A stretch of DNA of 64,000 nt from Fodinibius halophilus (GCF_011059105.1 NZ_JAALLS010000017.1:1-64000), one strand, 5' to 3'; positions 1 to 8,720 are shown, numbered from the stretch's first letter. The notes: generated by a model from the sequence alone, not told the origin. Numbers and translations are program-made.

Positions 1-54
1 TTCTCACATTTTTACACACTAATTGAGACTTGACCATGAACGACGACGGTAAAC

Positions 55-180
55 ATCCAGTATCTACTATCTAAACTCTTTACGAGTCATTTATTACGCC
101 TCACTTACCGTACCAAATCCTAATTCCCAATTCGTAATTCCTAATTCTCAATTCCTAATTACCCCGCATCTTGTATCCTG
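55..180. repeat. Word-like intergenic repeat, copy 1
   Basis: About 60 bases here (55-112) match 6815-6875 almost exactly (shared stretch beginning ATCCAGTATCTACTATC). It is followed by iterations of the AATTCCTAATT / AATTCTCAATT kind. The same vocabulary recurs near 6779-7050, 15945-16133, 18650-18770, 19325-19540, 33450-33540, 41090-41295 and 45185-45420. Function unknown. Confidence 0.75.
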
Positions 181-308
181 AAACTGTTGTCCTTCAGATC
201 CTAGGTGAGCTAAGAGAAGGAGACTGCCGCGGTTTTCCGGGAAGTTGTTGGAAGCCCTCACCGTAAAACGGAGCACAGCGCAGTGACACTGCTTTAATTT
301 TTAAAAAC

Positions 309-400
309 AACGCTAGTCATCGCGAGCGAAGTGAAACGCAGCGCGGCGATCTCCTTGACATAGTTGGTTGATGCACGAAGGCTACCCTTTAGCTAGTACA
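309..400. repeat. Repeat family B, diverged copy
   Basis: This segment resembles the family B copies at 9109, 9848 and 13172. It shares GTCATCGCGAGCGAAGTG, a GGCGATCTCC-like segment, TAGTTGGTTGATG and GGCTACCCTTTAGCTA. Just upstream (about 205-290) lies the part of the family normally found at its other end (GAGACTGCCGCGG ... CAGTGACACTGC), so the element looks rearranged or made of two abutting partial copies. Confidence 0.7.
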
Positions 401-852
401 TACACCCACCCCGCTCCGCCTGTCGGCCGAGCACCCTGAACTACGCTAAATTTACTTTGGCTAACCTTAATGCTTTCTCATTAGCTTCGTTTAGCAAAGC
501 CTCCCCGGGAGGGGACTAATATGGAGTATGATTTAAGATTCCTACTGAAATTCAGCGTTTTGCAGGATGATATTAAAGCTGATAGCCTCAGCGAAAAGGC
601 TATTTACCAAATAACCGGCACCAAAAAATCCCCTCTAGAGAGTTTTACTGCTCGAAGCCGTACCTGCGTCGGAAACTTCGGCAGATTAATACCTTGGCGT
701 AGTGCAGGGGGGCTTCCGGTGGGTGTCCGAAAGGTCGGGGTGTGTAAAGGTTCAGATATTCTTTGTTACCTAGTCACCACGTCGCTGAAAAAATAATCGA
801 GAGGAGCGGCGTTTTTCTACTTTTCGTCGTGCCCGGTTAGCCAGGAAATTTA

Positions 853-1090
853 GATGATTACGGTATTCATTTTTTGTGACCAAAAAACGAATCAAAAAAA
901 GTCTTGGTGGGAATCGCAGATTTTGGACTTGCAATAACAAGAATATAAAAATTGCTCTATCTCATTCGTCATTATTCTCAATACAATGTTCCGACCGATT
1001 CCCCCAAACCCCCAACATTCTAAACCCCCTAAGATGGGTTGCATGTTTCTGAACTTCTCACAATTCACAAGACCAGGTTAAAACCGTTAG
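853..1090. repeat. Repeat family A, copy 1
   Basis: This is one of four similar copies of a repeat of about 240 bases (others near 8823, 10268 and 12889). It starts near a TTTTTTG/CAAAAAA mini-hairpin and contains GTCTTGGTGGGAATCG, CATTCGTCATTATTCTC and GGCCGATTCCCCCAAAC-like blocks. Short frames inside it are not conserved end to end, so it is probably non-coding. Confidence 0.85.
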
Positions 1091-1582
1091 TTGGTCTTCG
1101 GATCTCCATCCCAGCACCAAAAATCCCCTCTTGCCGTGCCCCGTTCTACGGGGTAACTTAGTTACTTAATCACCCAATCACCTTCTTAAAAGCCACCTTG
1201 CCTCATTTACCGGCACTTCCGGCGGAAGAGATTATAATGGGACTAATTAAAGTGTCGCTGATGTTAGGGTTAGCTTTTGCGGTTTTGGGAAGGAGTGTGT
1301 GGAGAAATATTAAGCTGTTTGCTTTAACAACGCTGTTGATAACCTCTATTTCTAAAGATCAGTGATAAGAGCCATTTGGTGGTTGAAACTACCAGTTTGT
1401 GGGAGGAGGGAGGAATGATTATTATTGGATGAAATAAGCTCAAAAAGGTGTCATGAATCATGATTCCATACAGGCGAAGTTATCGATGAAGTTGTGAAAT
1501 TATTAAGTGATAAACTGTTGAGATTTCTGGTACTTCTACTAACTTGAGCACCCAATAAATTTTAAAAATTCTTCAAATTGTA

Positions 1583-3499
1583 ATGTCAGAAAAACTCAAG
1601 ATTAAATTTGCTGGAAGATTTATAGATTTGTTAGGGCAACAAATGTATGGAGGGCCTGTTCCAGCCGTTGCTGAACTTGTTGCTAACGCATGGGATGCTG
1701 ACTCTAAAAAGGTTGAAATTAAGGTGCCTGAAAACTTGACTGATGATTCCGTAATTGTGGTTAAGGATAATGGAAGAGGCATGACGTTTGAAGAGCTAAA
1801 TAAATTTTATCTTAATGTGGGCTATGAACGAAGGAAAAAAAGAGGAGAAAAAACAGAGGGCGGAAGACCTGTAATGGGGAGAAAAGGAATTGGTAAGTTA
1901 GCTGGCTTCGGAATTGCAGAAGATATTGTATTACGCTCTGTTAAAGATGGTAAATTAGTCGAGTTTACTCTGAATTATGCAGAGTTAAGGAATAAGAAAG
2001 AGTTGGATGGTTTTGAATTTATTCCTAATAAAATTGAAAAAACTTCAGAGAAAAGTGGAGTTACAGTAATCTATCAAAACCTTAAACTAGAGCGTTCAAT
2101 TAATAGGGAGCGCTTTAAAAAAAGTATGGCTCGAAGGTTTGCTTTGAATACAGAACAGATGCAAATCTTAGTCAATGGAGATGCATTAAAAAAGGATGAT
2201 TTTGAATTTGAACATCGGATTCCTTCAAAAGGTTGGCAAAAAGAAGAGATTGAAGAATTTGGTGAAGTAGAATATTGGTTTGGTTTTACAAAAAATACAA
2301 TTGATGAACCTGAGTTACGTGGCATTTCTGTTTTTGCAAGAGATCGTGTTGCTCAATTCACTCCATTTTTCTTTAATCTAAGTGGTGGAATTACAGGCCA
2401 AGTTGGACTTGAATATTTAACAGGCCAGGTAAAGGCAAATCAACTAGACGAAAAAGATGATTACATAGCAACTGATAGACAAACAGTAAACTGGCAATTT
2501 AATAAGCCTCAGATTTTAGAAAAATGGGGGAAAGGAAAGATTAAAGAACTTTGTAAAAATTGGAAAAAAAGAAGAGATCAGGCAAAACGTGATAGGTTCA
2601 AACATGAATATTCCGAATTTAATGAGCGGATTCAAAGGTTGTCGACTCAAGAAAAAGAAGATATTACTTCCGCACTAGACAAAATCGCTTTAATTGAGAG
2701 AATCAATGAGGAAGATTTTAAAACCATTGCTGGTTCTATGATACAGGGAGTAGAACGAGAAAGTGTTAGAAAAGTAATAAAAAGAATTAATGAAACTGAA
2801 GAAGGGGCTCTTCCTGAGTTAATTCAAGCAATTAAAGAGTGGGATATTATTAGTGCAGTTTCAACTGCAGAAGTAATTTTTGGTAAAATTGAAATAATAG
2901 AACAGTTCAAAAAACATATAGATAATAGAATACCGGAGAAGAGTCCTCAGGGCAAATTAGATATGCAGGATTTTATTAAGGATTATCCTTGGTTGCTTGG
3001 ACAAAAGTATGAACATTTAACTCCTGCTGATTTTCATCATGAAAAAGGGGTTGACAAATGGATAGAAGAGGTACTCAAAGATACTAATAAAGAATTTAGC
3101 AGTGGGACCAAAAGAGAAAACCGTCGCTTTGATCTACTTTGTATGACAAACGATTGGCAAATCGTAATATTAGAATTGATGCGCCCAGGTTTATCAATTG
3201 ATTATGATCATGTGATGCGACTCAATAGATATGTAACAAGGGTTAAAACAGCAATTGAAACAAAGGGCACGGCCTCCGAATTTAGTGGAATGAATGTAAA
3301 AGGAATTTTAATTGCAGATAAACGAAATAATGACCCTTCCTTAAATGAAACCATAAATAATCTGAATACTACATTAAAAACAGTCACTTGGGATAGTTTG
3401 TTTGAAACAGTTCAGGGTAGATATAAAACTTATTTAGATATTTTAAAGATGAAAGCACCTGAAGACCCAAGAATTAAAGGATTAGTAGATTTAAATTGA
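1583..3499 (+). CDS. GHKL (MutL/MORC-like) ATPase with possible nuclease tail
   Basis: The first ~120 residues carry the GHKL ATP-binding motifs: ELVANAWDAD (31-40, the N-box Glu and Asn), DNGRGM (62-67) and GRKGIGKLAGFG (99-110). This is the arrangement of MutL/Hsp90/MORC ATPases. The middle (~330-450) is helical and charged. The C-terminal part contains RRFDLL...VILELMRPG (514-536), in which Asp517 and Glu531 are spaced as in PD-(D/E)xK-type nucleases, although the usual Lys is replaced by Met-Arg. MORC/MutL-like ATPases linked to DNA methylases and Vsr nucleases are a known arrangement in restriction-modification loci. The ATG start fits the motif positions. The stop overlaps the upstream edge of the methyltransferase frame, so the two genes are probably co-transcribed and translationally coupled. 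The gene is visibly more AT-rich than the housekeeping genes, consistent with transfer. The ATPase assignment is firm; the nuclease assignment is tentative. Confidence 0.85.
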   Translation: MSEKLKIKFAGRFIDLLGQQMYGGPVPAVAELVANAWDADSKKVEIKVPENLTDDSVIVVKDNGRGMTFEELNKFYLNVGYERRKKRGEKTEGGRPVMGRKGIGKLAGFGIAEDIVLRSVKDGKLVEFTLNYAELRNKKELDGFEFIPNKIEKTSEKSGVTVIYQNLKLERSINRERFKKSMARRFALNTEQMQILVNGDALKKDDFEFEHRIPSKGWQKEEIEEFGEVEYWFGFTKNTIDEPELRGISVFARDRVAQFTPFFFNLSGGITGQVGLEYLTGQVKANQLDEKDDYIATDRQTVNWQFNKPQILEKWGKGKIKELCKNWKKRRDQAKRDRFKHEYSEFNERIQRLSTQEKEDITSALDKIALIERINEEDFKTIAGSMIQGVERESVRKVIKRINETEEGALPELIQAIKEWDIISAVSTAEVIFGKIEIIEQFKKHIDNRIPEKSPQGKLDMQDFIKDYPWLLGQKYEHLTPADFHHEKGVDKWIEEVLKDTNKEFSSGTKRENRRFDLLCMTNDWQIVILELMRPGLSIDYDHVMRLNRYVTRVKTAIETKGTASEFSGMNVKGILIADKRNNDPSLNETINNLNTTLKTVTWDSLFETVQGRYKTYLDILKMKAPEDPRIKGLVDLN

Positions 3500-3504
3500 G
3501 ATCA

Positions 3505-4527
3505 ATGAATACCTATATTTCAGCAGATTTATTCTCAGGTTGTGGCGGACTCTCAGCGGGAATGTCTGAAGCTGGCTTTGATGTGAAAGTGGCTATTGAG
3601 AATAATGAATATGCAATTAAAACTTTTAAAAAAAACCATGGAGATTGTGAGGTAATATCAGAAGATATTAGAAAAATATCGCCTGAAGAGGTTCAAGAAT
3701 ATTTAGGTGATAATATATTGCATCTACTTGCCGGTTGCCCTCCTTGCCAAGGGTTCTCTTCAATCAGAAAATTGAACAAAAAAAGAAGCAGAAAAGACCC
3801 ACGCAATGCATTGGTCGATGAGTATTTAAGATTTGTTGAAGGAATTAAGCCATTGACTATAATGATGGAGAATGTACCCGGCCTGGAAAGTTACTATAAG
3901 TTTGATGATTTAATTCGGGGGTTAAAAAAACTGGATTATAAACTAGACTATAGAGTAGTTAATGTTAAAAACTATGGAGTTCCTCAGAGCAGGCGACGCC
4001 TTGTTTTAGTAGGTTCATTATTAGGAGATATAGAGGTAGCTGAAGAAACCGGTGAAGCGAAAACAGTTAGAGAAACATTTGATGAAATCGAGTCATTTGA
4101 AGAAACAACAGATCCTCTTCATAAAATAACTGTTAACCATACAAAAAGAATTCAGAAGTTAATTTCCGAGGTCCCGCATAATGGGGGAAGTTTGAGTGAT
4201 GTAGATCCCGAATATTTGTCTTGTCATCAAAAAGAAAATGTAGGTTTTAATGATGTTTATGGTCGCCTAAGATGGGATGATTACTCTACAACCATTACCG
4301 GAGGCTGTTTAAATCCGTCAAAAGGAAGATTCCTACATCCGGAAGAAGATAGAGTGATTACTCCTCGTGAAGCATCTTTATTACAGACATTTCCAAAGGA
4401 TTATAAATTTTCAACAGACATGCCCAAGAATGCCTTGGCTTCTATGATTGGTAATGCCCTACCTCCGAAATTCAGTTATATACAATCAAATAATATTAAA
4501 GAACATTTAAACCAACAGTTACAATAA
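3505..4527 (+). CDS. DNA (cytosine-5-)-methyltransferase
   Basis: This is a C5-cytosine methyltransferase that transfers a methyl group from SAM to cytosine in a specific DNA site. Motifs appear in canonical order: I DLFSGCGG near the N terminus, IV PPCQGFS with the catalytic Cys at about residue 81, VI ENVPG, VIII GVPQSRRR, a variable target-recognition stretch, and X GNALPP. Length (340 aa) is normal for a monospecific enzyme. A TTG at 3496 in the same frame overlaps the ATPase stop, but the ATG at 3505 starts directly at the family N terminus and is preferred. It lies between the GHKL ATPase and the HEPN-like and Vsr genes. A Vsr partner usually accompanies C5 methylases, since it repairs T:G mismatches arising from 5-methylcytosine deamination. 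The target sequence cannot be read from the protein. Confidence 0.95.
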   Translation: MNTYISADLFSGCGGLSAGMSEAGFDVKVAIENNEYAIKTFKKNHGDCEVISEDIRKISPEEVQEYLGDNILHLLAGCPPCQGFSSIRKLNKKRSRKDPRNALVDEYLRFVEGIKPLTIMMENVPGLESYYKFDDLIRGLKKLDYKLDYRVVNVKNYGVPQSRRRLVLVGSLLGDIEVAEETGEAKTVRETFDEIESFEETTDPLHKITVNHTKRIQKLISEVPHNGGSLSDVDPEYLSCHQKENVGFNDVYGRLRWDDYSTTITGGCLNPSKGRFLHPEEDRVITPREASLLQTFPKDYKFSTDMPKNALASMIGNALPPKFSYIQSNNIKEHLNQQLQ

Positions 4528-4585
4528 TTAAGTTTTAGCAATTTGAGTGAGACAATAAGTACCAAAAGCTCAATAAAAGTTATGT

Positions 4586-5182
4586 TTGTGTGTAAATATT
4601 CAACAAACCTTTAACTCACTCTCTTATTACACTGCATTTATAGAAGAAAATGAGGTAATAATTAAAGGACGGGATATACCTTCTAGAGAGCCTCATATGG
4701 ACTCTGCAGTTCTTGATTCTCTGTGGTTTCAAATAATCCTCGACTCTTGTTCTTTTTTGGATGAGTGGGACAGTATATTAGGCGTAAAGACAGAAAAAAA
4801 ATTTAGAAATAGAATACTCAAAGTAAAAAAAACAGCAGCGGTTGCTTCAAGAGCAGTTAGATCTTGGAAAGATCTTCGAGACTTTAGAAATGAAGTGATT
4901 GCACATAACTTCAGAGACAAGACATATAATTTCACATTTGATAGAATGGCCCATTATGATTGTCCTCAATCCCATGATGAGCTTTGGTATTTGGTCAATT
5001 TTATTGATCGTATGGCAAATGTTTTAGCAAATGAGTTCCCCAAAAAATCTGCAGATATTTTGAAAGAATTTCCTAGAACAATGGGCTCTGAAGAGCATAG
5101 AGCAAATAGAAAAAGTTTACAGGAATTAAATGAGTTGCTTAAAAAAGTAGATAAAGAAATTTCATTTCATAAAGAGAAGTAA
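4586..5182 (+). CDS. HEPN-like protein of the defence island (unrecognised family)
   Basis: I do not recognise the full-length family. It is a mostly helical protein of about 198 aa containing LRDFRNEVIAHNFRDK (98-112). This fits the Rx(4-6)H signature of HEPN domains (Arg101, His107), many of which are RNases in abortive-infection or toxin modules such as AbiU2. The start is uncertain: an in-frame stop lies at 4574, the first candidate is TTG at 4586, and the first in-frame ATG is at residue 38, which would cut conserved-looking sequence. It sits 58 bases after the methyltransferase and 33 bases before vsr, in the same direction and with the same AT-rich composition. A structural, non-catalytic HEPN fold remains possible. 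Confidence 0.6.
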   Translation: MCVNIQQTFNSLSYYTAFIEENEVIIKGRDIPSREPHMDSAVLDSLWFQIILDSCSFLDEWDSILGVKTEKKFRNRILKVKKTAAVASRAVRSWKDLRDFRNEVIAHNFRDKTYNFTFDRMAHYDCPQSHDELWYLVNFIDRMANVLANEFPKKSADILKEFPRTMGSEEHRANRKSLQELNELLKKVDKEISFHKEK

Positions 5183-5215
5183 TTAACAATCTTATATGAT
5201 ATAAAGCATTAAAAA

Positions 5216-5632
5216 ATGGCTGATATCTTCTCAGAAGATAAAAGATCTGAAATTATGAGCAACATCGGGTCCAAGGATACAAAACCCGAATTGTTCATAC
5301 GAAGTCTCACGCATCGTATGGGCTACCGCTTTCGGCTTCACAGAAAAGATCTACCCGGCACCCCCGATTTAGTTTTTCCCAAGTATAATAGTGTTATTTT
5401 TGTACATGGTTGTTATTGGCACGGTCATGAAGACTGTAAAAAAGCATCCATTCCTGATACCAATACAGAGTTTTGGAAGAATAAGATCCAAAAAAATATA
5501 GATCGAGATCACAGGAACTATAAAGAATTGGAAGAGTTGGGTTGGGAGTATTTAATTATCTGGCAATGTGAAATTAGGGAAGAAAATATTCCTGAACTCA
5601 AAAAGAAAATAGATAGTTTTCTGCAGGAATAA
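5216..5632 (+). CDS. vsr: Very-short-patch repair endonuclease
   Basis: Vsr nicks DNA 5' of the T in T:G mismatches produced by deamination of 5-methylcytosine. The N terminus MADIFSEDKRSEIMSNI, the metal-binding Asp51 in PGTPDLVF, and FVHGCYWHGH (62-71) with conserved Cys and His residues match the family closely, as does the length of 138 aa. The ATG start is clear. It is the last gene of the ATPase-methyltransferase-HEPN-like run and ends 11 bases from the convergent HNH gene. Its presence predicts that the methyltransferase makes 5-methylcytosine that would otherwise be mutagenic. Confidence 0.95.
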   Translation: MADIFSEDKRSEIMSNIGSKDTKPELFIRSLTHRMGYRFRLHRKDLPGTPDLVFPKYNSVIFVHGCYWHGHEDCKKASIPDTNTEFWKNKIQKNIDRDHRNYKELEELGWEYLIIWQCEIREENIPELKKKIDSFLQE

Positions 5633-5643
5633 TTAAATCTGTT

Positions 5644-6624
5644 TTATCTCCCTGTTTTAAACTCCTCATACCGCTCTTCCAGTGCCTCTTGGCTGGGCAG
5701 AAATTGTTGTTTGTCAGGCAGTAATATCTGCTCGCGGTCCCAGGCTAAGGTGTCATCAATATTTTCGCCTCTGTTTTTCAGCCAGGCAGATAGTTTTATT
5801 TGGTAGTCGGGCCGAATGCTGAGCAGCTGTTTGTCAAACATCCAGTGATGGGTTTTACACAGGGCCAGTCCATTGCGGGGATCGTCGTTCTTACTTCTGT
5901 TCCAAGGTATAATATGAGCGCCTTCAACCAGCGATTTCCCACTAGGGGTTTGTACTTTGGCCCGGCAGATGGCACAGCGGTGGGTATAATTCTGACGGAC
6001 ATTTATCCGAAAGCCCTGTTTGCGCTGCTGTTTCTTTTGCCATGAGTAGGAGGGAGCGTTATCATCCGTATGATATTTTTCAAACGGTTCTGCGGCCAGC
6101 AGTTCCAGCTGCTCGGCATAGCGGTACGCCCCAATGTTTATCCGATGTATACTCTGTATCTCTTCCCGAAGATCTTCCGAAAAATAGTGCCGGATGATGG
6201 TTGAACTGATACGCTGTTGTCCCTCCTCATCCTGCATCATCGCAAATAGCTGATCATCCATCCGGGCATGGCTAAGGCGCTTCATCAATCCGCCCAGCGA
6301 CGGGGAGTTGCTGTATGGGGTCATGCCCTCCCGGTAGTGTAAATCCCAAAAGGGTTCGCTCTTCATATGGAAGAAGGGGAGGGCGATGGTTGTTTTACGA
6401 TCTTCGCCCATTATCCTATTCCAGTAGCGAAAGAAGGTTTCTATCAGATCCTGGGTTAAGGTAATTCTCGGATCATCAATCCAGCCGATCTCAATGCCAT
6501 CCAGAATACTGAGCAGTAAAAAGGGTTTATGGGGTGCCCGTTGGAAAGTCCGCTGATCCCAAGTCGTGGAATCTTTGTTGGCGTTTAGATCTTTTAACGA
6601 TGATAGAATCTCTTTCTGAGTCAT
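5644..6624 (-). CDS. HNH endonuclease (COG3440-like predicted restriction enzyme)
   Basis: The last third contains an HNH (beta-beta-alpha-metal) core: a CAIC pair, then EGAHIIPWNRSKNDDPRNGLAL, then CKTHHWMFD. The sequence shows the Cys pairs for structural zinc, the AHIIPW motif, the Asn and the terminal HH. The N-terminal ~200 residues (APHKPFLLLSILD, ...WNRIMGED...) are the helical region usual for COG3440-type putative HNH restriction endonucleases. The ATG at 6624 gives the family's usual length (326 aa). It converges on vsr from the opposite strand and its base composition is closer to the housekeeping genes, so it may have arrived independently. It could serve as the restriction activity for the neighbouring methyltransferase, but such genes also occur alone, so that pairing is an inference. 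Confidence 0.85.
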   Translation of the reverse strand: MTQKEILSSLKDLNANKDSTTWDQRTFQRAPHKPFLLLSILDGIEIGWIDDPRITLTQDLIETFFRYWNRIMGEDRKTTIALPFFHMKSEPFWDLHYREGMTPYSNSPSLGGLMKRLSHARMDDQLFAMMQDEEGQQRISSTIIRHYFSEDLREEIQSIHRINIGAYRYAEQLELLAAEPFEKYHTDDNAPSYSWQKKQQRKQGFRINVRQNYTHRCAICRAKVQTPSGKSLVEGAHIIPWNRSKNDDPRNGLALCKTHHWMFDKQLLSIRPDYQIKLSAWLKNRGENIDDTLAWDREQILLPDKQQFLPSQEALEERYEEFKTGR

Positions 6625-6778
6625 ATTGATTGTTAATCGATATTGCAGTCGAAAGCAGTATAGGTTTATTTATTCAGAAAGTCAGGTTGGATGGGTTTTT
6701 TGGACAGGAGCCTACAGGCAGGGAGAGGAGCGCCTTGTTAATACGTAGATTGAGCGGAATGGAAATTGGGCTAAAAAG

Positions 6779-7050
6779 CACGACCGATGACAGACGACCG
6801 ACGACGGTAAAAAAATCCAGTATCTACTATCTAAACTCTTTACGAATCACGTATTATGCCTCACTTACCATACCAATTCGTAATTCTCAATTCCTAATTT
6901 TTAATTATCCTGCAACAAAGAAGCTGTGTGATTAGGGGATGAAGTGATAGACTTACAAAGTACGACTGGCGACGGACGACTGATGACCGACCGCATCGAA
7001 CATCCAATTCCTAATTATTAATTCTCAATTCCTAATTATCCCGTAACAGC
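6779..7050. repeat. Word-like intergenic repeat, copy 2
   Basis: This is gene-free DNA between the HNH and PAS genes. It contains GACGACCGACGACGG-like strings, a near-identical copy of 55-112, and two rounds of AATTCGTAATTCTCAATTCC / CTAATTATTAATTCTC. An open frame at 6630-6935 is made largely of this repeat and is rejected as a gene. Confidence 0.75.
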
Positions 7051-7070
7051 CGTTCTCGCAATAATAGAGG

Positions 7071-8480
7071 TTATTCATCTCCCTCAGAGGCATCAGAAGA
7101 AGCATGCGCATGTTCTTGCAGTTCTGAGATAAGAGCGTTTAGGTCTTGTTGTCGATCGGTGTACTGTTCGCCCATCTTCTTGTTCTTGTGCACCAGGGTA
7201 GTGAGCTTATCAAGGTGTTCTTGGGCGGTCGTAACTTCTTCCAGCAAATCCTGGATGGTGGTATGAAAGGAGTTGCTGTCGTCATTGAGGCGGGCTATTT
7301 CTACTTTGCCCGTATTGTGAATAAGCCGAAGGATCAACAGAAACTTTTCGATCTCTTCTACATTTGTCAGCAACTTTTTGAGGTAGTTGGGCAATTCTCC
7401 CAGTCCATTTTTGATAGTGGAAAGGCGAGGCAGAAAGGCATCGTAAAGCAGTTCGATAGATTTATCTGCGGTGATGGTCGATTTCTTTCCCACATAAGCG
7501 TCAGCGGCAATTTCGTCCATAAAGTCGATGGTCATCTCTACCTGTAGTTTTGAAGCTACAATTTCGAAGTTCAGCATCCCAACCAGGTCGCTGACTCCCT
7601 GGATGTTATCCTTCATTTCAAGGAGTTTCTCTTCACCCTCAATAGACTGTTCGCCCATCTGTTCGGCAATTACGGAGAGGGCAATATCATCTTGGTCCAG
7701 CTTTGACGAGCCGATCTGGGCATTAATAGACAGCAACAGAATGGAACGGGCCAGCTCCAGGATGTAATCAGAATATTGCACCAGGTCTTGATGCATATCT
7801 TGCAGTGAATTGAGTGAGATTACCAGTTCCTGGAGTACCGGTTCTAGTTCCAGCAGAGCCTCGGGCACTTCTTCGGTATGGCTGCGGGTGGTATCGGTAG
7901 TCTTGGCCAGGGCTTCTTCGCGCTGGTGCATCTCCTGCTGCAGGGCGTTCCACATAAACTCTTCATAATCGGAAAAACCTTCGTTTTTAAGGAGTTCAAG
8001 AAGATATTCTTCGGACTGCTCCATAGCTTTGCGCTTGCCGATCTCCTCTTCTTTAGCTTGCTCAACCTGTAATGTCTCACTATAGATATCTTTTATCTTG
8101 TCAAAAAGATCACTTGTAGGTTTCAGACGTATTGAGAGGTATCCACCATCACAAGGGAAGGCAAGGGCTTTGACCCAATAGTAGGTTCCGTCTTTGGCCA
8201 TGTTTTTTACATAAGCGGCGACCGGTTTGTCGGCTTTTAGCCGATCCCAAAAGATTTTAAATACTGCCCGGGGCATATCGGGGTGGCGAATGAGCTTATG
8301 GGGTTGGCCGATAATTTCCTCGTGATCGAATTTGCTGACCCGCTCAAATATTTCGTTGATAAACGTCATATTTGACTTAGGGTCGGTGACAGAGAAAAAG
8401 AGCTCGTGAATTTTAAATGGACTCTCCTGATTGGTGGGAACAGCAGTTCGCAGATCTTTTAGTTTTTTTTCAGATATCAT
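7071..8480 (-). CDS. Aer-type PAS sensor protein with degenerate chemoreceptor-like C terminus
   Basis: Residues ~25-125 form a PAS domain of the Aer/energy-taxis type: a VTDPKSNMTFINEIFERVS opening, then IIGQPHKLIRHPDMP, then KDGTYYWVKALAFP. The remainder (about 130-460) is long, charged and helical. One segment (LLLSINAQIGSSKLDQDDIA followed by LSVIAEQMGE) is reminiscent of the signalling tip of methyl-accepting proteins (ALNAAIEAARAGE...FAVVAEEVR), but the glutamate-rich core is altered. No transmembrane segment is visible, so it is probably a soluble sensor. ATG start at 8480. It is isolated between repeat regions with no che gene near. It could be a divergent chemoreceptor or a PAS-regulated scaffold. 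Confidence 0.7.
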   Translation of the reverse strand: MISEKKLKDLRTAVPTNQESPFKIHELFFSVTDPKSNMTFINEIFERVSKFDHEEIIGQPHKLIRHPDMPRAVFKIFWDRLKADKPVAAYVKNMAKDGTYYWVKALAFPCDGGYLSIRLKPTSDLFDKIKDIYSETLQVEQAKEEEIGKRKAMEQSEEYLLELLKNEGFSDYEEFMWNALQQEMHQREEALAKTTDTTRSHTEEVPEALLELEPVLQELVISLNSLQDMHQDLVQYSDYILELARSILLLSINAQIGSSKLDQDDIALSVIAEQMGEQSIEGEEKLLEMKDNIQGVSDLVGMLNFEIVASKLQVEMTIDFMDEIAADAYVGKKSTITADKSIELLYDAFLPRLSTIKNGLGELPNYLKKLLTNVEEIEKFLLILRLIHNTGKVEIARLNDDSNSFHTTIQDLLEEVTTAQEHLDKLTTLVHKNKKMGEQYTDRQQDLNALISELQEHAHASSDASEGDE

Positions 8481-8693
8481 AGTGATGAAATATGGATGCT
8501 AGTTGACACCACTTTTTATCGTCTCTTTACTGAAAATCTTTAATTATTGGTGTTTTGGGGATAAGCCCGGAAAAAATTGTTGGGATTGCTTTGAAAAAGC
8601 GTTGATGGGGGGGGTACTGGTGGATGGATCATACTAAAAGGCGGATGGATACCCTTTCAAAAGATGCAAGTTTGTGCTAGGTTAGGGAAATAT

Positions 8694-8720
8694 TCGTTCC
8701 GACGCAGAGCATCGGAACGA
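8694..8720. repeat. TCGTTCCGA palindromic repeat
   Basis: TCGTTCCGA and TCGGAACGA form a 9-bp inverted repeat around a GCAGAGC-type loop. Palindromes of this CGTTCC...GGAACG type with a GCAGAG centre are widespread intergenic repeats in many bacteria. It sits at the left edge of a long composite segment (8713-9265) that is repeated at 12800-13345. Confidence 0.75.

Larger units (their letters stand above)
1..1582. other. Gene-free repeat-rich region
   Basis: I see no convincing gene in this stretch. An open frame at 521-796 overlaps segments related to the dispersed repeats (for example 700-760 resembles 13300-13345) and has no recognisable domain. The region holds a word-like repeat near its left edge, pieces of repeat families A and B, and the AT-rich upstream region of the defence island (about 1400-1582), where no promoter could be assigned with confidence. 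Confidence 0.7.

Noticed and set aside
521-796. 91-aa open frame
   Set aside because: It overlaps segments shared with the dispersed repeats, has no recognisable domain and has no supported start site.
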